NCBI RefSeq assembly: GCF_002101775.1
Contig: NZ_LQPI01000018.1
Location: 20,882 to 84,881 of the forward strand
Reading direction: 5' to 3'
Length of the DNA: 64,000 bases
Source of the DNA: Mycolicibacter nonchromogenicus
GTDB taxonomy: Bacteria > Actinomycetota > Actinomycetes > Mycobacteriales > Mycobacteriaceae
Shown here: positions 39,670-49,047 of the stretch, in pieces
How positions within the stretch are numbered: position 1 is the stretch's first letter
Layout of the letters: every line of letters starts with the position of its first letter
Translations under genes and position numbers: made by a program
Notes under the pieces: generated by a model
Databases searched by the model: none
What the model was told of the DNA's origin: nothing
What the model saw: the letters and a program-made list of their open reading frames with translations, nothing else

Positions 39670-40674
39670 ATGCGCGTCGTCGTCATCACCAAGACCGGTC
39701 CCCCATCAGTGCTGCAGGTACAGAACCGGCCCGCCCCTCCGCCGCCCGCCGCCGGGCAGGTGCGGATCGGGGTGCGGGCGGCGGGGGTGAATTTCGCCGA
39801 CCACCTGGCCCGGGTCGGGCTGTATCCCGATGCGCCGAAACTGCCGGCGGTGGTCGGCTACGAGGTGGCGGGGACCGTCGACGCCGTCGGGGACGGTGTC
39901 GACCCGGCCCGCGTCGGCGAGCGGGTGCTGGCCGGCACCCGGTTCGGCGGCTACGCCGAGATCGTCAATGCCAGCGCCACCGACACCGTCACGCTGCCGC
40001 CGTCGATGAGTTTCGAGGAGGGTGCGGCCGTACCGGTGAACTATGCGACCGCCTGGGCGGCGCTGCACGGCTACGGGTCGCTGCAGTCCGGAGAGCGGGT
40101 GCTGGTGCACGCCGCGGCCGGCGGCGTCGGCATCGCAGCGATTCAGCTGGCCAAGGCCGCCGGTGCCGTGGTGCACGGCACGGCGTCACCGGGCAAACAC
40201 ACCCAGCTCGACGCGTTGGGCATCGACCGCGCCATCGACTACCGCCGCAAAGGCTGGTGGGACGGCCTGCCGCCCTACGACATCGTGCTCGACGGCCTGG
40301 GCGGCACCTCGCTGCGACGCTCGCTGAAGTTATTACGTCCCGGCGGACGCCTTGTCGCCTACGGACTTTCGTCACTGCAGCAGGGCGAGAAACGATCCCT
40401 GTTGCGGGCGGCGCCGCAGGCACTGGCGATGCTGCGCGGCTTCAGCCTGATCACACAGATGGAGCAGTCCAAGACGGTCATCGGCCTGAACATGCTGCGG
40501 TTGTGGGACGACCGCGGCACACTCGGACCCTGGATCACCCCACTGTCAGAGGCGCTGGCCAACGGGACCGCCGCACCGGTGGTGCATGCGGCGGTACCGT
40601 TCGCGAATGCCCCGGAGGCGCACCGCATTCTGGCCGCGCGGGAAAACGTCGGCAAAGTGGTGCTGGCGCCCTGA
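39670..40674 (+). CDS. Zinc-independent NADPH:quinone oxidoreductase-like MDR protein, 334 aa
   Basis: Medium-chain dehydrogenase/reductase of the quinone oxidoreductase group. GroES-like N-terminal domain (QVRIGVRAAGVNFADHLARVGLYPDAPKLPAVVGYEVAGTVDAVGDGV) and Rossmann domain with VLVHAAAGGVGIAAIQLAKAAGA. The zinc-binding histidine/cysteine set of alcohol dehydrogenases is absent, and VNYATAWAALH is the family's substrate-side motif. A C-terminal segment (VHAAVPFANAPEAHRILAARENVGKVVLAP) is standard. It should reduce quinones or enones with NADPH in the cytosol. It converges with htpG 10 bp away. Confidence 0.9.
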   Translation: MRVVVITKTGPPSVLQVQNRPAPPPPAAGQVRIGVRAAGVNFADHLARVGLYPDAPKLPAVVGYEVAGTVDAVGDGVDPARVGERVLAGTRFGGYAEIVNASATDTVTLPPSMSFEEGAAVPVNYATAWAALHGYGSLQSGERVLVHAAAGGVGIAAIQLAKAAGAVVHGTASPGKHTQLDALGIDRAIDYRRKGWWDGLPPYDIVLDGLGGTSLRRSLKLLRPGGRLVAYGLSSLQQGEKRSLLRAAPQALAMLRGFSLITQMEQSKTVIGLNMLRLWDDRGTLGPWITPLSEALANGTAAPVVHAAVPFANAPEAHRILAARENVGKVVLAP

Positions 40675-40684
40675 GGGCACCAGA

Positions 40685-42619
40685 TCACACGGTGCGCGCC
40701 AGCCGTTGCGCCAGCAGCTCGGCGAAACGGGCCGGATCCTCCAGCGCCCCACCCTCTGCCAACAGCGCTGTGCCGTAGAGCAACTCCGCGGTCTCGGCCA
40801 GCTCGGTGTTCTCGCCGCCTCGCTCGCTGTGTGCCTGGCGCAGACCGGTGACCAGCGGATGGCCCGGGTTGAGCTCGAGGATGCGCTTGCCGACCGGCAC
40901 CTCCTGGCCGTTGGCGCGGTAGATGCGAGCCAGCGCCGGGGTCATCTCGAAGGTGTCGGTGATCAGGCAGGCCGGTGACTCGGTCAGTCGAGTCGACAGC
41001 CGCACCTCTTTGACGTGCTCGGCCAGGGTCTGCTGCAGCCAGGAGATCAGGTCGGCGAAATCCTTCTCCTGTTCCTTGCGCTCGGCTTCGTGCGCGGCCT
41101 TGTCCTCCTCGGAGTCCAGGTCCACCTCGCCCTTGGCCGTCGACTGCAGCGGCTTGCCGTCGAACTCGGTGACGGTGTTCACCCACAGCTCGTCGACGGG
41201 GTCGGTCAGCAGCAGCACCTCGTAGCCCTTGGCTTTGAACGCCTCCAGGTGCGGCGATTTCAGCAGCTGCTGGCGGGACTCGCCGGTGGCGTAGAAGATC
41301 TGCTCTTGGCCGTCTTTCATGCGTTCGACGTACTCGGCCAGCGTGGTCGGTTCGGTGTCGCTGTGCGTCGAGGCGAACGAGCTGATCGCCAGCAGCGTCT
41401 CCTGGTTGTCGAAGTCGGAGAGCAACCCCTCCTTGACGACGCGACCGAACTCGGTCCAGAAGGTGCGGTAGTCCTCCGGCCGCTGCGCCTGCAGCTCCTT
41501 GATGGTCGACAACACCTTCTTGGTCAGCCGCCGGCGAATCGCGTTGATCTGGCGGTCCTGCTGCAGAATCTCCCGCGAGACGTTGAGCGACATGTCCGCC
41601 GCGTCGACCACGCCCTTGACGAAGCGCAGATACTCCGGCATCAGCTGGTCGCAGTCGCCCATGATGAACACGCGCTTGACGTAGAGCTGCACGCCCACCT
41701 GGGCGTCCCGGTTGAACAGGTCGAACGGAGCGTGCGACGGGATGAACAGCAGCGCCTGGTATTCGAAGGTGCCTTCGGCCTTCATCGCGATGACCTCGAG
41801 CGGGTCGTCCCAGGCGTGCGAGATGTGCTTGTAGAACTCGTTGTATTCCTCTTGCGAGACTTCTTCTTTGGGGCGCGCCCACAGCGCCTGCATCGAGTTC
41901 AGGGTCTGGGTTTCGACGGTGACCGTCTCTTCGCCGCCCTCTTCCGACGGTGGTGTACGGCGCTCGACCTGCATCCGGATCGGCCAGGCGATGAAGTCGG
42001 AGTACTTCTTGATCAGGCCCCGGATCGTCCACTCCGAGGTGTAGTCGTGCAGCGCATCCTCAGCGTCTTCGGGCTTGAGGTGCAAGGTGATCGAGGTGCC
42101 CTGCGGCGCGTCATCGACGGATTCGATGGTGTAGGTGCCATCACCACTGGACTCCCACCGGATGGCTTCGCTCTGACCGGCTTTGTGGGTGAGCATCTCG
42201 ACCCTGTCGGCGACCATGAACACCGAGTAGAAGCCGATCCCGAACTGGCCGATCAGCTCGTCGGATGCTTCGGCGTTCTGAGCTTTCCGCAGTTGCTGGC
42301 GCAGCTCGGCGGTGCCGGAGCGGGCCAGGGTGCCGATCAGGTCCACCACCTCATCGCGCGACATACCGATGCCGTTGTCGCGGACCGTCAGGGTGCGGGC
42401 CTCTTTGTCCACCTCGATCTCGATATGCAGGTCAGAGGTGTCGACCTCGAGGTCCTTGTTGCGGAACGCCTCGAGCCGCAGCTTGTCCAACGCATCGGAG
42501 GCATTGGAGACCAGCTCCCGCAGGAATGCGTCCTTGTTGGAGTAGACCGAGTGAACCATCAGATCCAGCAGCTGGCGAGCTTCAGCCTGAAACTCCAGCT
42601 GTTCCACACGTGCGCTCAT
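40685..42619 (-). CDS. htpG: Molecular chaperone HtpG (bacterial Hsp90), 644 aa
   Basis: ATP-dependent chaperone. The GHKL ATPase motifs are in order: [14 protein letters not shown] (N-box), [11 protein letters not shown] (D-box), [19 protein letters not shown], and GTSITLHLK. The middle domain has [23 protein letters not shown] and [26 protein letters not shown] with the catalytic arginine region. The C-terminal dimer domain is complete. Length matches M. tuberculosis HtpG (Rv2299c, 647 aa). The ATG at 42619 has a TAAAAT -10 nine bases upstream, indicating a nearly leaderless transcript. No HrcA (CIRCE) or HspR (HAIR) site was seen in the 137-bp gap to the divergent regulator gene. Confidence 0.97.
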
Positions 42620-42628
42620 AAGCGCCGA

Positions 42629-42634
42629 ATTTTA
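42629..42634 (-). promoter_or_regulatory. -10 hexamer TAAAAT of htpG
   Basis: TAAAAT on the minus strand lies 9 nt before the htpG ATG. No convincing -35 was found at the usual distance. Confidence 0.4.
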
Positions 42635-42756
42635 CCGACCGGGCCGTCGGGTTTCTCGGGGGGCCAAACCGCCCGCGAATGTATGTCAAACCGCGCCGGA
42701 CCGGGCCTTTACCAAATCTTGACCGGCTGTTGAATCGCCCCACCGACGATTGCCAC

Positions 42757-45700
42757 GTGACTACCATTCAAGCCGTGGAGCTGGGGGTTTTGGGACCTCT
42801 TCAGGCCCGGCGAGACGGCGCCTCGGTCACCATCCCGGGCGCCAAACCCCGTGCCATCCTCACGATGCTCGGTCTGCACGGCGGTTCCGTCGTCTCGGCC
42901 GACACACTGATCGATCTGCTCTGGGGCGATGAGCCGCCGCGCACCGCCGCCAAGGCGCTGCAGACACACATCTCCTCGCTGCGCAGAGCGCTGGGCGACG
43001 GCTTCGTTCTCACCGAGGGAACCGGCTGGATCCTCAACACCGCGGAAGTGGACGCCCCGCGCTACAAGCGGGCCACCAAAGCCGGACGCGATGCCGCGAC
43101 GACCGGCGACAGCAGTCAAGCGGTGGCCCGCTTCGAGGATGCGCTGAGCCTCTGGCGGGGCACACCCGAGCTGCCCGATTCCCGCCGGGGAATTTCGGAG
43201 AAGACGCGCTGGATCGAGGGGCACGCCGCGCTGGTCGAGGACCGCGCCGATGCGCTGCTCGCGACGGGGCGGGTCGCAGAGATCATCGGCGAACTGGAGG
43301 CCGCCGTGGCCGACGCCCCGCTGCGGGAACGGCGATGGGCCCAGCTGATGCTGGCGCTCTACCGGGCCGGCCGCCAAGGTGACGCCCTGGGCGCTTATCA
43401 ACGAGCCCGGTCGCTGCTGGCCGACGAGCTCGGCGTCGACCCCGGGCCCGAGCTTCGACGGCTCGCGGGCGCGATCGTGGCCCAGGACTCCGCCTTGGAT
43501 CACCCGGTGATCCAGCATGTTCCGTCGGTGACCCGCGCGGTGACCTTTCTGCTCACTGATATCGAAGGGTCGACGGCCGCGTGGGAGGCCCAGGCCGACG
43601 CCATGGCGATAGCGCTGGCCCGCCATGACGAACTCGTCGAGCAGGTGGTCACCTCCCGCGGCGGGCGGCTGATCAAGACCCGCGGCGAAGGCGATGCCAC
43701 CTTCTCGGTCTTCGACCGGCCCTCGGCAGCGGCCGCCGCGGCCATCGAGCTGCAAGACGCGATCTTGCACGAGCCGTGGGCTTTGCACGACCCCATGCGC
43801 ATCAGGATCGCCCTGCACACCGGCGAGGTGGAGTTGCGCGACGGTGACTACTTTGGCCGCGCGGTCAATCGCGCCGCCCGCCTGCGTTCGCTGGCCGCCG
43901 GGGGCCAGATTCTGTGCTCAGGTGCGACAGCCGAGCTCGTCGTCGACACCCTGCCCGATGATGTCGCCCTTGCCGACCTCGGGATGCGTGCCCTGCGCAA
44001 CCTGCCACGCCCGGAGCATGTGTTCGAGCTCCGGCTACAAAGCGCCGAGCAGGTCGCAGAGCCCGTCGACGAACCCCTGGAACGCCCTGATCTCCCCGCG
44101 GTACTGACCGTCCCCGGAAGGTTCGTGGGACGCGGCCTGGAACTGGACCGACTGGCCAGTGCGTGGCAGACCACACTCGCCGGTGGTATTCACGCGATGC
44201 TGATTGCCGGTGAACCCGGTGTGGGCAAGACTCGGCTGGCCGGCGAATGGTCGCGACAAGCGTTCGACCAAGGTGCCGTCGTGTTGTACGGCCGATCCGA
44301 CGAAGACCTCGGGGCGCCCTATCAGCCCTTCGCCGAAGCACTGCGAACGCTCGTCCCCTGCGTCAACAGCCACCGACTGCGGGGATTACGGGGCGTGGAA
44401 GCACTACTGCCCCTGATTCCCGTTCTGACCGAGGTACTCCCGGATCTGTCCGCGCCGCCGCGCGCCGACCCCGACACCGAACGCTATGCACTCTTCGACG
44501 CCGTGGTCGCGCTGCTGGAACTCGCCTCTGCCAGCGCTCCCGTGATGCTGATACTCGACGATCTGCACTGGGCGGCCAAACCGACGCTGCTGCTGTTGCG
44601 GCATCTGCTGCGCTTCGGCGACCACACCCGGGTGCAAATCGTCGCCACGTACCGCAGCACGGATCTCGACCGATCCCATCCCCTGGCGGCAATGCTCGCC
44701 GATCTTCACCGCGACGGCACCGCGGACCGCCTTGCGCTGAGCGGCCTCGACGCCGACGACGTGACCGCCTATGTCGCCGAGGCCGGATACGACGACGAAC
44801 AGCTCGCCCGGGCGCTGGCATCGGTCACCGGCGGCAACCCGTTCTTCTTGATCCAGGCACTACGCCATGTTGACGAAAGCGGCGGTGTCTGGGATCCCAA
44901 CACATTGCCGCAGGGTGTTCGTGAAGCGGTGAGCCGCAGGCTGTCACGGCTTCCGGCGGAGACCAATAAGGCGCTGGCCGCGGCTGCCGTGGTCGGCAGC
45001 AGCTTCGCGGTAGACCTCGTGGAGCGGGTGGTCGAGCACGACCTCGTCGACGCCTTCGACGAAGCGTGTAAGGCCGGCATCGTCATCGAAGAGGCCGGCG
45101 GCCGATACCGGTTCAACCACGCGATCGTCCGGCAGGCGCTGATCGCCGAGCTGGCGTCGGTGCGCCGCATGCGACTGCACCAACGTATCGCCACCACACT
45201 GGAAGCCACGCCCGGCGCGGACGAAGAACTGCTGGGGGAACTGGCCTACCACTACTTCGAATGCGCGTGGGCGGGCAACGCGACCAAGGCCGTCGAATAT
45301 TGCCGGCGAGCCGCGGACCAGGCGATGACCCGCCTGGCCTACGAAGGTGCCGCCGATCTCTACGATCAGGCACTGCACGCGCTGGAGGAGATCGACGACG
45401 AGTTGCCCGACCGCGCAGACCAGACCGCCGATCTGTTGGTGGCACGCTGCGAGGCACTGCTTGCCGCGGGCGATATGGCATCGGCCACCCACGCGGTCTC
45501 GCAATTGCAGGCGGCGACAGTCGATTCAGCTCGTATGTCCGCGTGGGCCACCTGTTTCGATGGCCAGCTGTCGATGCTGGTGCATCCGGAACGCTTGGAC
45601 GAGATCGAAGCTGCCCTGGGCGCGGCTGCCGTCAGGCTGGCCGGGTTGGGCGACACCGAAGGAGAAGCCAAGGCGCACACCGTACGAGCCGGAAGCCTTG

Positions 45701-48700
45701 CGCGTCTGGGGCGAATCGGCGACTGCGAGACCGCCTTGGACAGCGCGCTGACCGCAGCGCGGCACGCCCGTGAGCACCGCCGGGTCAACGCGGTCCTGGC
45801 GGGGGCACCGCTGGCGGCGGTGTGGGGCCCGAACCCGGTTCCGCGGGCCGGCGGGCGCTGTCTTGACGTGGTGAGGCTGTTGCGCATCACGACGGATTCC
45901 CCTGCGGTGGAGGCGATATCGACGCGATGCCAGGCCGTGTTGGAGGCCTTCCGTGGCCGCCCCGCCACCGCCCGACGAATGATCGACTCGGCGCGGCGCA
46001 CCGTGACCGAGATCGGTCTGCGCCATGCCCTGCTCGAGGTTGAGCAGTTCGCCGGAATCATCGAGCTGGTGGGCGATGACCCCGGCAGCGCGGAGCCACA
46101 TCTGCGTCAGGCCTACCAGGGCTTTCGCCGGATGGGACTGGACGCCGACACCGCCGAGACCGCCGCCCTGCTGGGCCGTACCTGCCTGGCACTCGACAGA
46201 GACGACGAGGCCGAGGAGTTGTGCACCGAGAGTGAGCGACTCTCTGGACACGCCCTGAAGGCATCGATCGCCTGGCGCACACTTCGGGCGCTGTTGTTGA
46301 CGCGGCACGGCGATCATCCCGGTGCCCGGGCGATGGCCGAGTCCGCGGTCGCGCTGGCTGAACGCACCGACGCCTTGGTCGATCATGGCGATGCCTGTCT
46401 GGCATTGGCGACGGTGTTGCATGCCGCCGGCGATACGGTAGGAGCACGGGCCGCTGCGGAGCGCGCGTCGGGACTCTATGAGCGCAAAGGCGCGGAGGTC
46501 CTTGCCGCCAAAGCGCAGGCGATGCTGGGTGAGCGGGCCGCACCTGCGTCCGCGGCGTCGGCCGAATCGTCGGTGGTCGAGGTGGACAACGCGTGCGTTC
46601 GAGCCGGTGAGCACGTCGAAGACAGGGACGCCGCGATCGCCGAACCCGATTCGCTGGACACCCGATTCGAGGCAGTGCGTCGCGTGCAGAACAAGGCAAT
46701 GTTGGTGATCCAGCGGTTCTACCCGAATTTTGCGGCCCGTGACTGGAAGGCCATCGCCGAAGCAGCGGCCGACAACTACTACATCGATGATCGCCGACGA
46801 ACTGTCAACACCGGTATCAGGTATGGCCGAGATGCCGGAATCCAGGAGTTGCAGGCGACCGCTGAGGTGGGCTTCTCGATCATCATGTCGGACGCCCTGG
46901 CGACCCGCGGCGAGCGCCTCGTCCTCACCCGTGTTCAGGCCTCCGGCCCCGACCCCGAGGCGGTTCACAACGATGCCCTCAACGTCATCGAGATCGACTC
47001 AGACGAGAAGGTCGTGGCAGCAGTGGTGTTCGATGTCGACGGCTTCGACGCCGCCATCGCTGAGCTCGACGCGCGATACCAGGCCGGCGAAGCCGCCGAC
47101 TGCGCGGAGACGTGGTCAGCGATCACAACGGCTTTCGTCGCGATGGGCAGGGGTGACATGCCGGCGGCGCTTCGCGGCTTCACCGACATCGACCACCGCG
47201 GGCTTGCGATCTACGTCGAAGCGGTACATCGGTTGACCGACCGCGGCGCAGTGATCACGCATGTGGCCAAAGGGACATCGCAAGATGGTTCAGACGTCGA
47301 GTGGCGCATGGTCGACACCCTCTTGGTCGACGGCGGTCTGATCAGCCACTGCGAGATGTTCGACGAAACAGACCTCGACGCCGCCCTGGAGCGGTTCGAG
47401 GAGCTGCAGTCGTGCAAGCCGCGGCGATTGCACAATATGGCCAGCCAGGTATCCCAGCGCTTCATAGCCCTGTTTGCCGCCCATGACTGGGATGCCATGG
47501 CCGACATATGGGTGGACGACTACTACCAAGACGATCACCGCAGCATCGTGAATGCCGGGATGCGACACGGCCGCGAGGCGGCGCTGGCCAATATGCGGGC
47601 TGTCGCCGACCTGAATATCACCGACGTCGATGTGAGCGATATCGCGACGCGCGGGGAGCACCTCATCCTCACTCGGAGCGTTTTCTCGTTCCGGGACCAA
47701 GACCCTGAGGCATTCGTCGCCGAGCAACTCGACGTCGGGGAGTTCAATGCGGAGCGGCGGTTGGCGGCGAGTGTCTCGTTCGACCCCGACGACTTCGAGG
47801 CCGCCCTCGCCGAGCTTGACGCCCGCTACCTGGCCGGCGAAGCGGCACCCTACGCACGCACGTGGTCGGCGCTCACCCAGACCTATGCCGCAGCGGACAG
47901 GCAGCAACTCAGGCTGACCCCGGACTGCGTGAACATCGATCACCGCCGGATCCCGACAAAGGCCGGCGGCCTGGCCCGATACCTCCGCGCGTCATGGGAT
48001 GAAGCGCAGAGCTTTCGCGTGTACGTCGAGGCGGTGCATCGACTGGGCGCCCACGGAGCGGTCTTCACTCAAGCGGCACGGGGGTTATCGGATCAGGGCT
48101 TCGAGGCCGAATGGCGAGAAGTCATCCTGGCCACGGTGGAAGGTGACCTGGTCAACCGTTGCGAAGTATTCGATGAAGCAGACCTGGACGCCGCGCTCGC
48201 CAGGTTCGACGAGTTGGGCCGATCGATGCCCGCGCTGGAGAACGCAGCCACCCGGAACTGCGTCCTGGTAGCCGAAGCATTCAACCGCCGCGACGGGGAC
48301 GCCATCTTCGCGCTTGCCAACGACGATGGCCGCCACGATGACCGGCGCAAAGGTCTGCGCTCGGTCCTCGACGGCCCCGAACGACGGAAGGTCATCGACG
48401 CCACCTTGACGACGGTCCCGAGCACTTGGCGGTTGGAGGTCCAGCCCATCGCCGTCCGGGGATCTCGACTGTCGCTGACCCTGGACCGCTATCGCGACGT
48501 CGGCGACCCTGATCACACTGTGGTCGTGGAGTTGTTGCATCTCATGGACGTCGACACCGCCGGCCTGATGCAATACACCGTCACCTTCGACGTCGACGAC
48601 ATCGACGCTGCCTTTGGCGAACTCGAAGCTCGCTACCTCGCGGGCGAAGCCTCCGCCTACGCGTCGATGTGGTCGGTCGTCACCGACGCCTATGCCGGTT

Positions 48701-49035
48701 TCAACCGGCGGGAGGTTTCTCCGACGACGCCGGACTGGATCAGCATTGACCACCGGCGGGGGGCGGGTTTCGACTCCGGTGACATGATCCGCTACGTGGA
48801 GGCCGCCTGGGCCGATTCACCGGACACCAGGATCTACATCGCCGCCGTGCATCGACTGAGCCAAACTGGCGCCGTCGTCACCCATGTGGCGCAAGGTATT
48901 TCACAGGACGGCTTCGAGGCCGAGTGGCGCGATATCAGCGTCATGACCATCGACGGCGACCTGATCAATCGTTGGGAACTGTTCGACGGGGACGACCTCG
49001 ACGCCGCGCTCGCCCGGTTCGACGAGCTCAGCTGA
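42757..49035 (+). CDS. BTAD regulator - class III cyclase - AAA ATPase - TPR protein with three C-terminal NTF2-like repeats, 2092 aa
   Basis: Giant cytosolic signalling protein. From GTG 42757: OmpR-type winged helix plus BTAD (about 1-250, VELGVLGPLQARRDG to ADELGVDPGPELRRL). A class III nucleotide cyclase domain follows (about 258-430) with metal motif LLTDIEGST, KTRGEGDATFSVF and the transition-state residues in GRAVNRAARL, so it is probably active. Then come a P-loop ATPase (about 455-750; GEPGVGKTRL near 484, Walker B LILDDLHW) and a TPR-like helical region (about 760-1300). The last about 780 residues are three divergent repeats of about 245-265 residues, each ending DLDAALxRFxEL and holding AVxELDARYxAGEA-type and YVEAVHRL-type motifs. 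BTAD and cyclase domains fused in one chain is unusual. It is divergent from htpG. Confidence 0.9.
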   Translation: MTTIQAVELGVLGPLQARRDGASVTIPGAKPRAILTMLGLHGGSVVSADTLIDLLWGDEPPRTAAKALQTHISSLRRALGDGFVLTEGTGWILNTAEVDAPRYKRATKAGRDAATTGDSSQAVARFEDALSLWRGTPELPDSRRGISEKTRWIEGHAALVEDRADALLATGRVAEIIGELEAAVADAPLRERRWAQLMLALYRAGRQGDALGAYQRARSLLADELGVDPGPELRRLAGAIVAQDSALDHPVIQHVPSVTRAVTFLLTDIEGSTAAWEAQADAMAIALARHDELVEQVVTSRGGRLIKTRGEGDATFSVFDRPSAAAAAAIELQDAILHEPWALHDPMRIRIALHTGEVELRDGDYFGRAVNRAARLRSLAAGGQILCSGATAELVVDTLPDDVALADLGMRALRNLPRPEHVFELRLQSAEQVAEPVDEPLERPDLPAVLTVPGRFVGRGLELDRLASAWQTTLAGGIHAMLIAGEPGVGKTRLAGEWSRQAFDQGAVVLYGRSDEDLGAPYQPFAEALRTLVPCVNSHRLRGLRGVEALLPLIPVLTEVLPDLSAPPRADPDTERYALFDAVVALLELASASAPVMLILDDLHWAAKPTLLLLRHLLRFGDHTRVQIVATYRSTDLDRSHPLAAMLADLHRDGTADRLALSGLDADDVTAYVAEAGYDDEQLARALASVTGGNPFFLIQALRHVDESGGVWDPNTLPQGVREAVSRRLSRLPAETNKALAAAAVVGSSFAVDLVERVVEHDLVDAFDEACKAGIVIEEAGGRYRFNHAIVRQALIAELASVRRMRLHQRIATTLEATPGADEELLGELAYHYFECAWAGNATKAVEYCRRAADQAMTRLAYEGAADLYDQALHALEEIDDELPDRADQTADLLVARCEALLAAGDMASATHAVSQLQAATVDSARMSAWATCFDGQLSMLVHPERLDEIEAALGAAAVRLAGLGDTEGEAKAHTVRAGSLARLGRIGDCETALDSALTAARHAREHRRVNAVLAGAPLAAVWGPNPVPRAGGRCLDVVRLLRITTDSPAVEAISTRCQAVLEAFRGRPATARRMIDSARRTVTEIGLRHALLEVEQFAGIIELVGDDPGSAEPHLRQAYQGFRRMGLDADTAETAALLGRTCLALDRDDEAEELCTESERLSGHALKASIAWRTLRALLLTRHGDHPGARAMAESAVALAERTDALVDHGDACLALATVLHAAGDTVGARAAAERASGLYERKGAEVLAAKAQAMLGERAAPASAASAESSVVEVDNACVRAGEHVEDRDAAIAEPDSLDTRFEAVRRVQNKAMLVIQRFYPNFAARDWKAIAEAAADNYYIDDRRRTVNTGIRYGRDAGIQELQATAEVGFSIIMSDALATRGERLVLTRVQASGPDPEAVHNDALNVIEIDSDEKVVAAVVFDVDGFDAAIAELDARYQAGEAADCAETWSAITTAFVAMGRGDMPAALRGFTDIDHRGLAIYVEAVHRLTDRGAVITHVAKGTSQDGSDVEWRMVDTLLVDGGLISHCEMFDETDLDAALERFEELQSCKPRRLHNMASQVSQRFIALFAAHDWDAMADIWVDDYYQDDHRSIVNAGMRHGREAALANMRAVADLNITDVDVSDIATRGEHLILTRSVFSFRDQDPEAFVAEQLDVGEFNAERRLAASVSFDPDDFEAALAELDARYLAGEAAPYARTWSALTQTYAAADRQQLRLTPDCVNIDHRRIPTKAGGLARYLRASWDEAQSFRVYVEAVHRLGAHGAVFTQAARGLSDQGFEAEWREVILATVEGDLVNRCEVFDEADLDAALARFDELGRSMPALENAATRNCVLVAEAFNRRDGDAIFALANDDGRHDDRRKGLRSVLDGPERRKVIDATLTTVPSTWRLEVQPIAVRGSRLSLTLDRYRDVGDPDHTVVVELLHLMDVDTAGLMQYTVTFDVDDIDAAFGELEARYLAGEASAYASMWSVVTDAYAGFNRREVSPTTPDWISIDHRRGAGFDSGDMIRYVEAAWADSPDTRIYIAAVHRLSQTGAVVTHVAQGISQDGFEAEWRDISVMTIDGDLINRWELFDGDDLDAALARFDELS

Positions 49036-49047
49036 TCGCAGCCGCCG

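Noticed and set aside
40359..42032. 557-codon minus-strand frame overlapping htpG in another frame
   Set aside because: Arg/Gly-rich translation without recognisable motifs; the htpG frame is complete and conserved.
41015..42733. 572-codon plus-strand frame opposite htpG
   Set aside because: Antisense shadow; no start region, ribosome site or domain.
42620..42756. HspR (HAIR) or HrcA (CIRCE) heat-shock operator before htpG
   Set aside because: Neither CTTGAGT-N7-ACTCAAG nor TTAGCACTC-N9-GAGTGCTAA is present in the gap.
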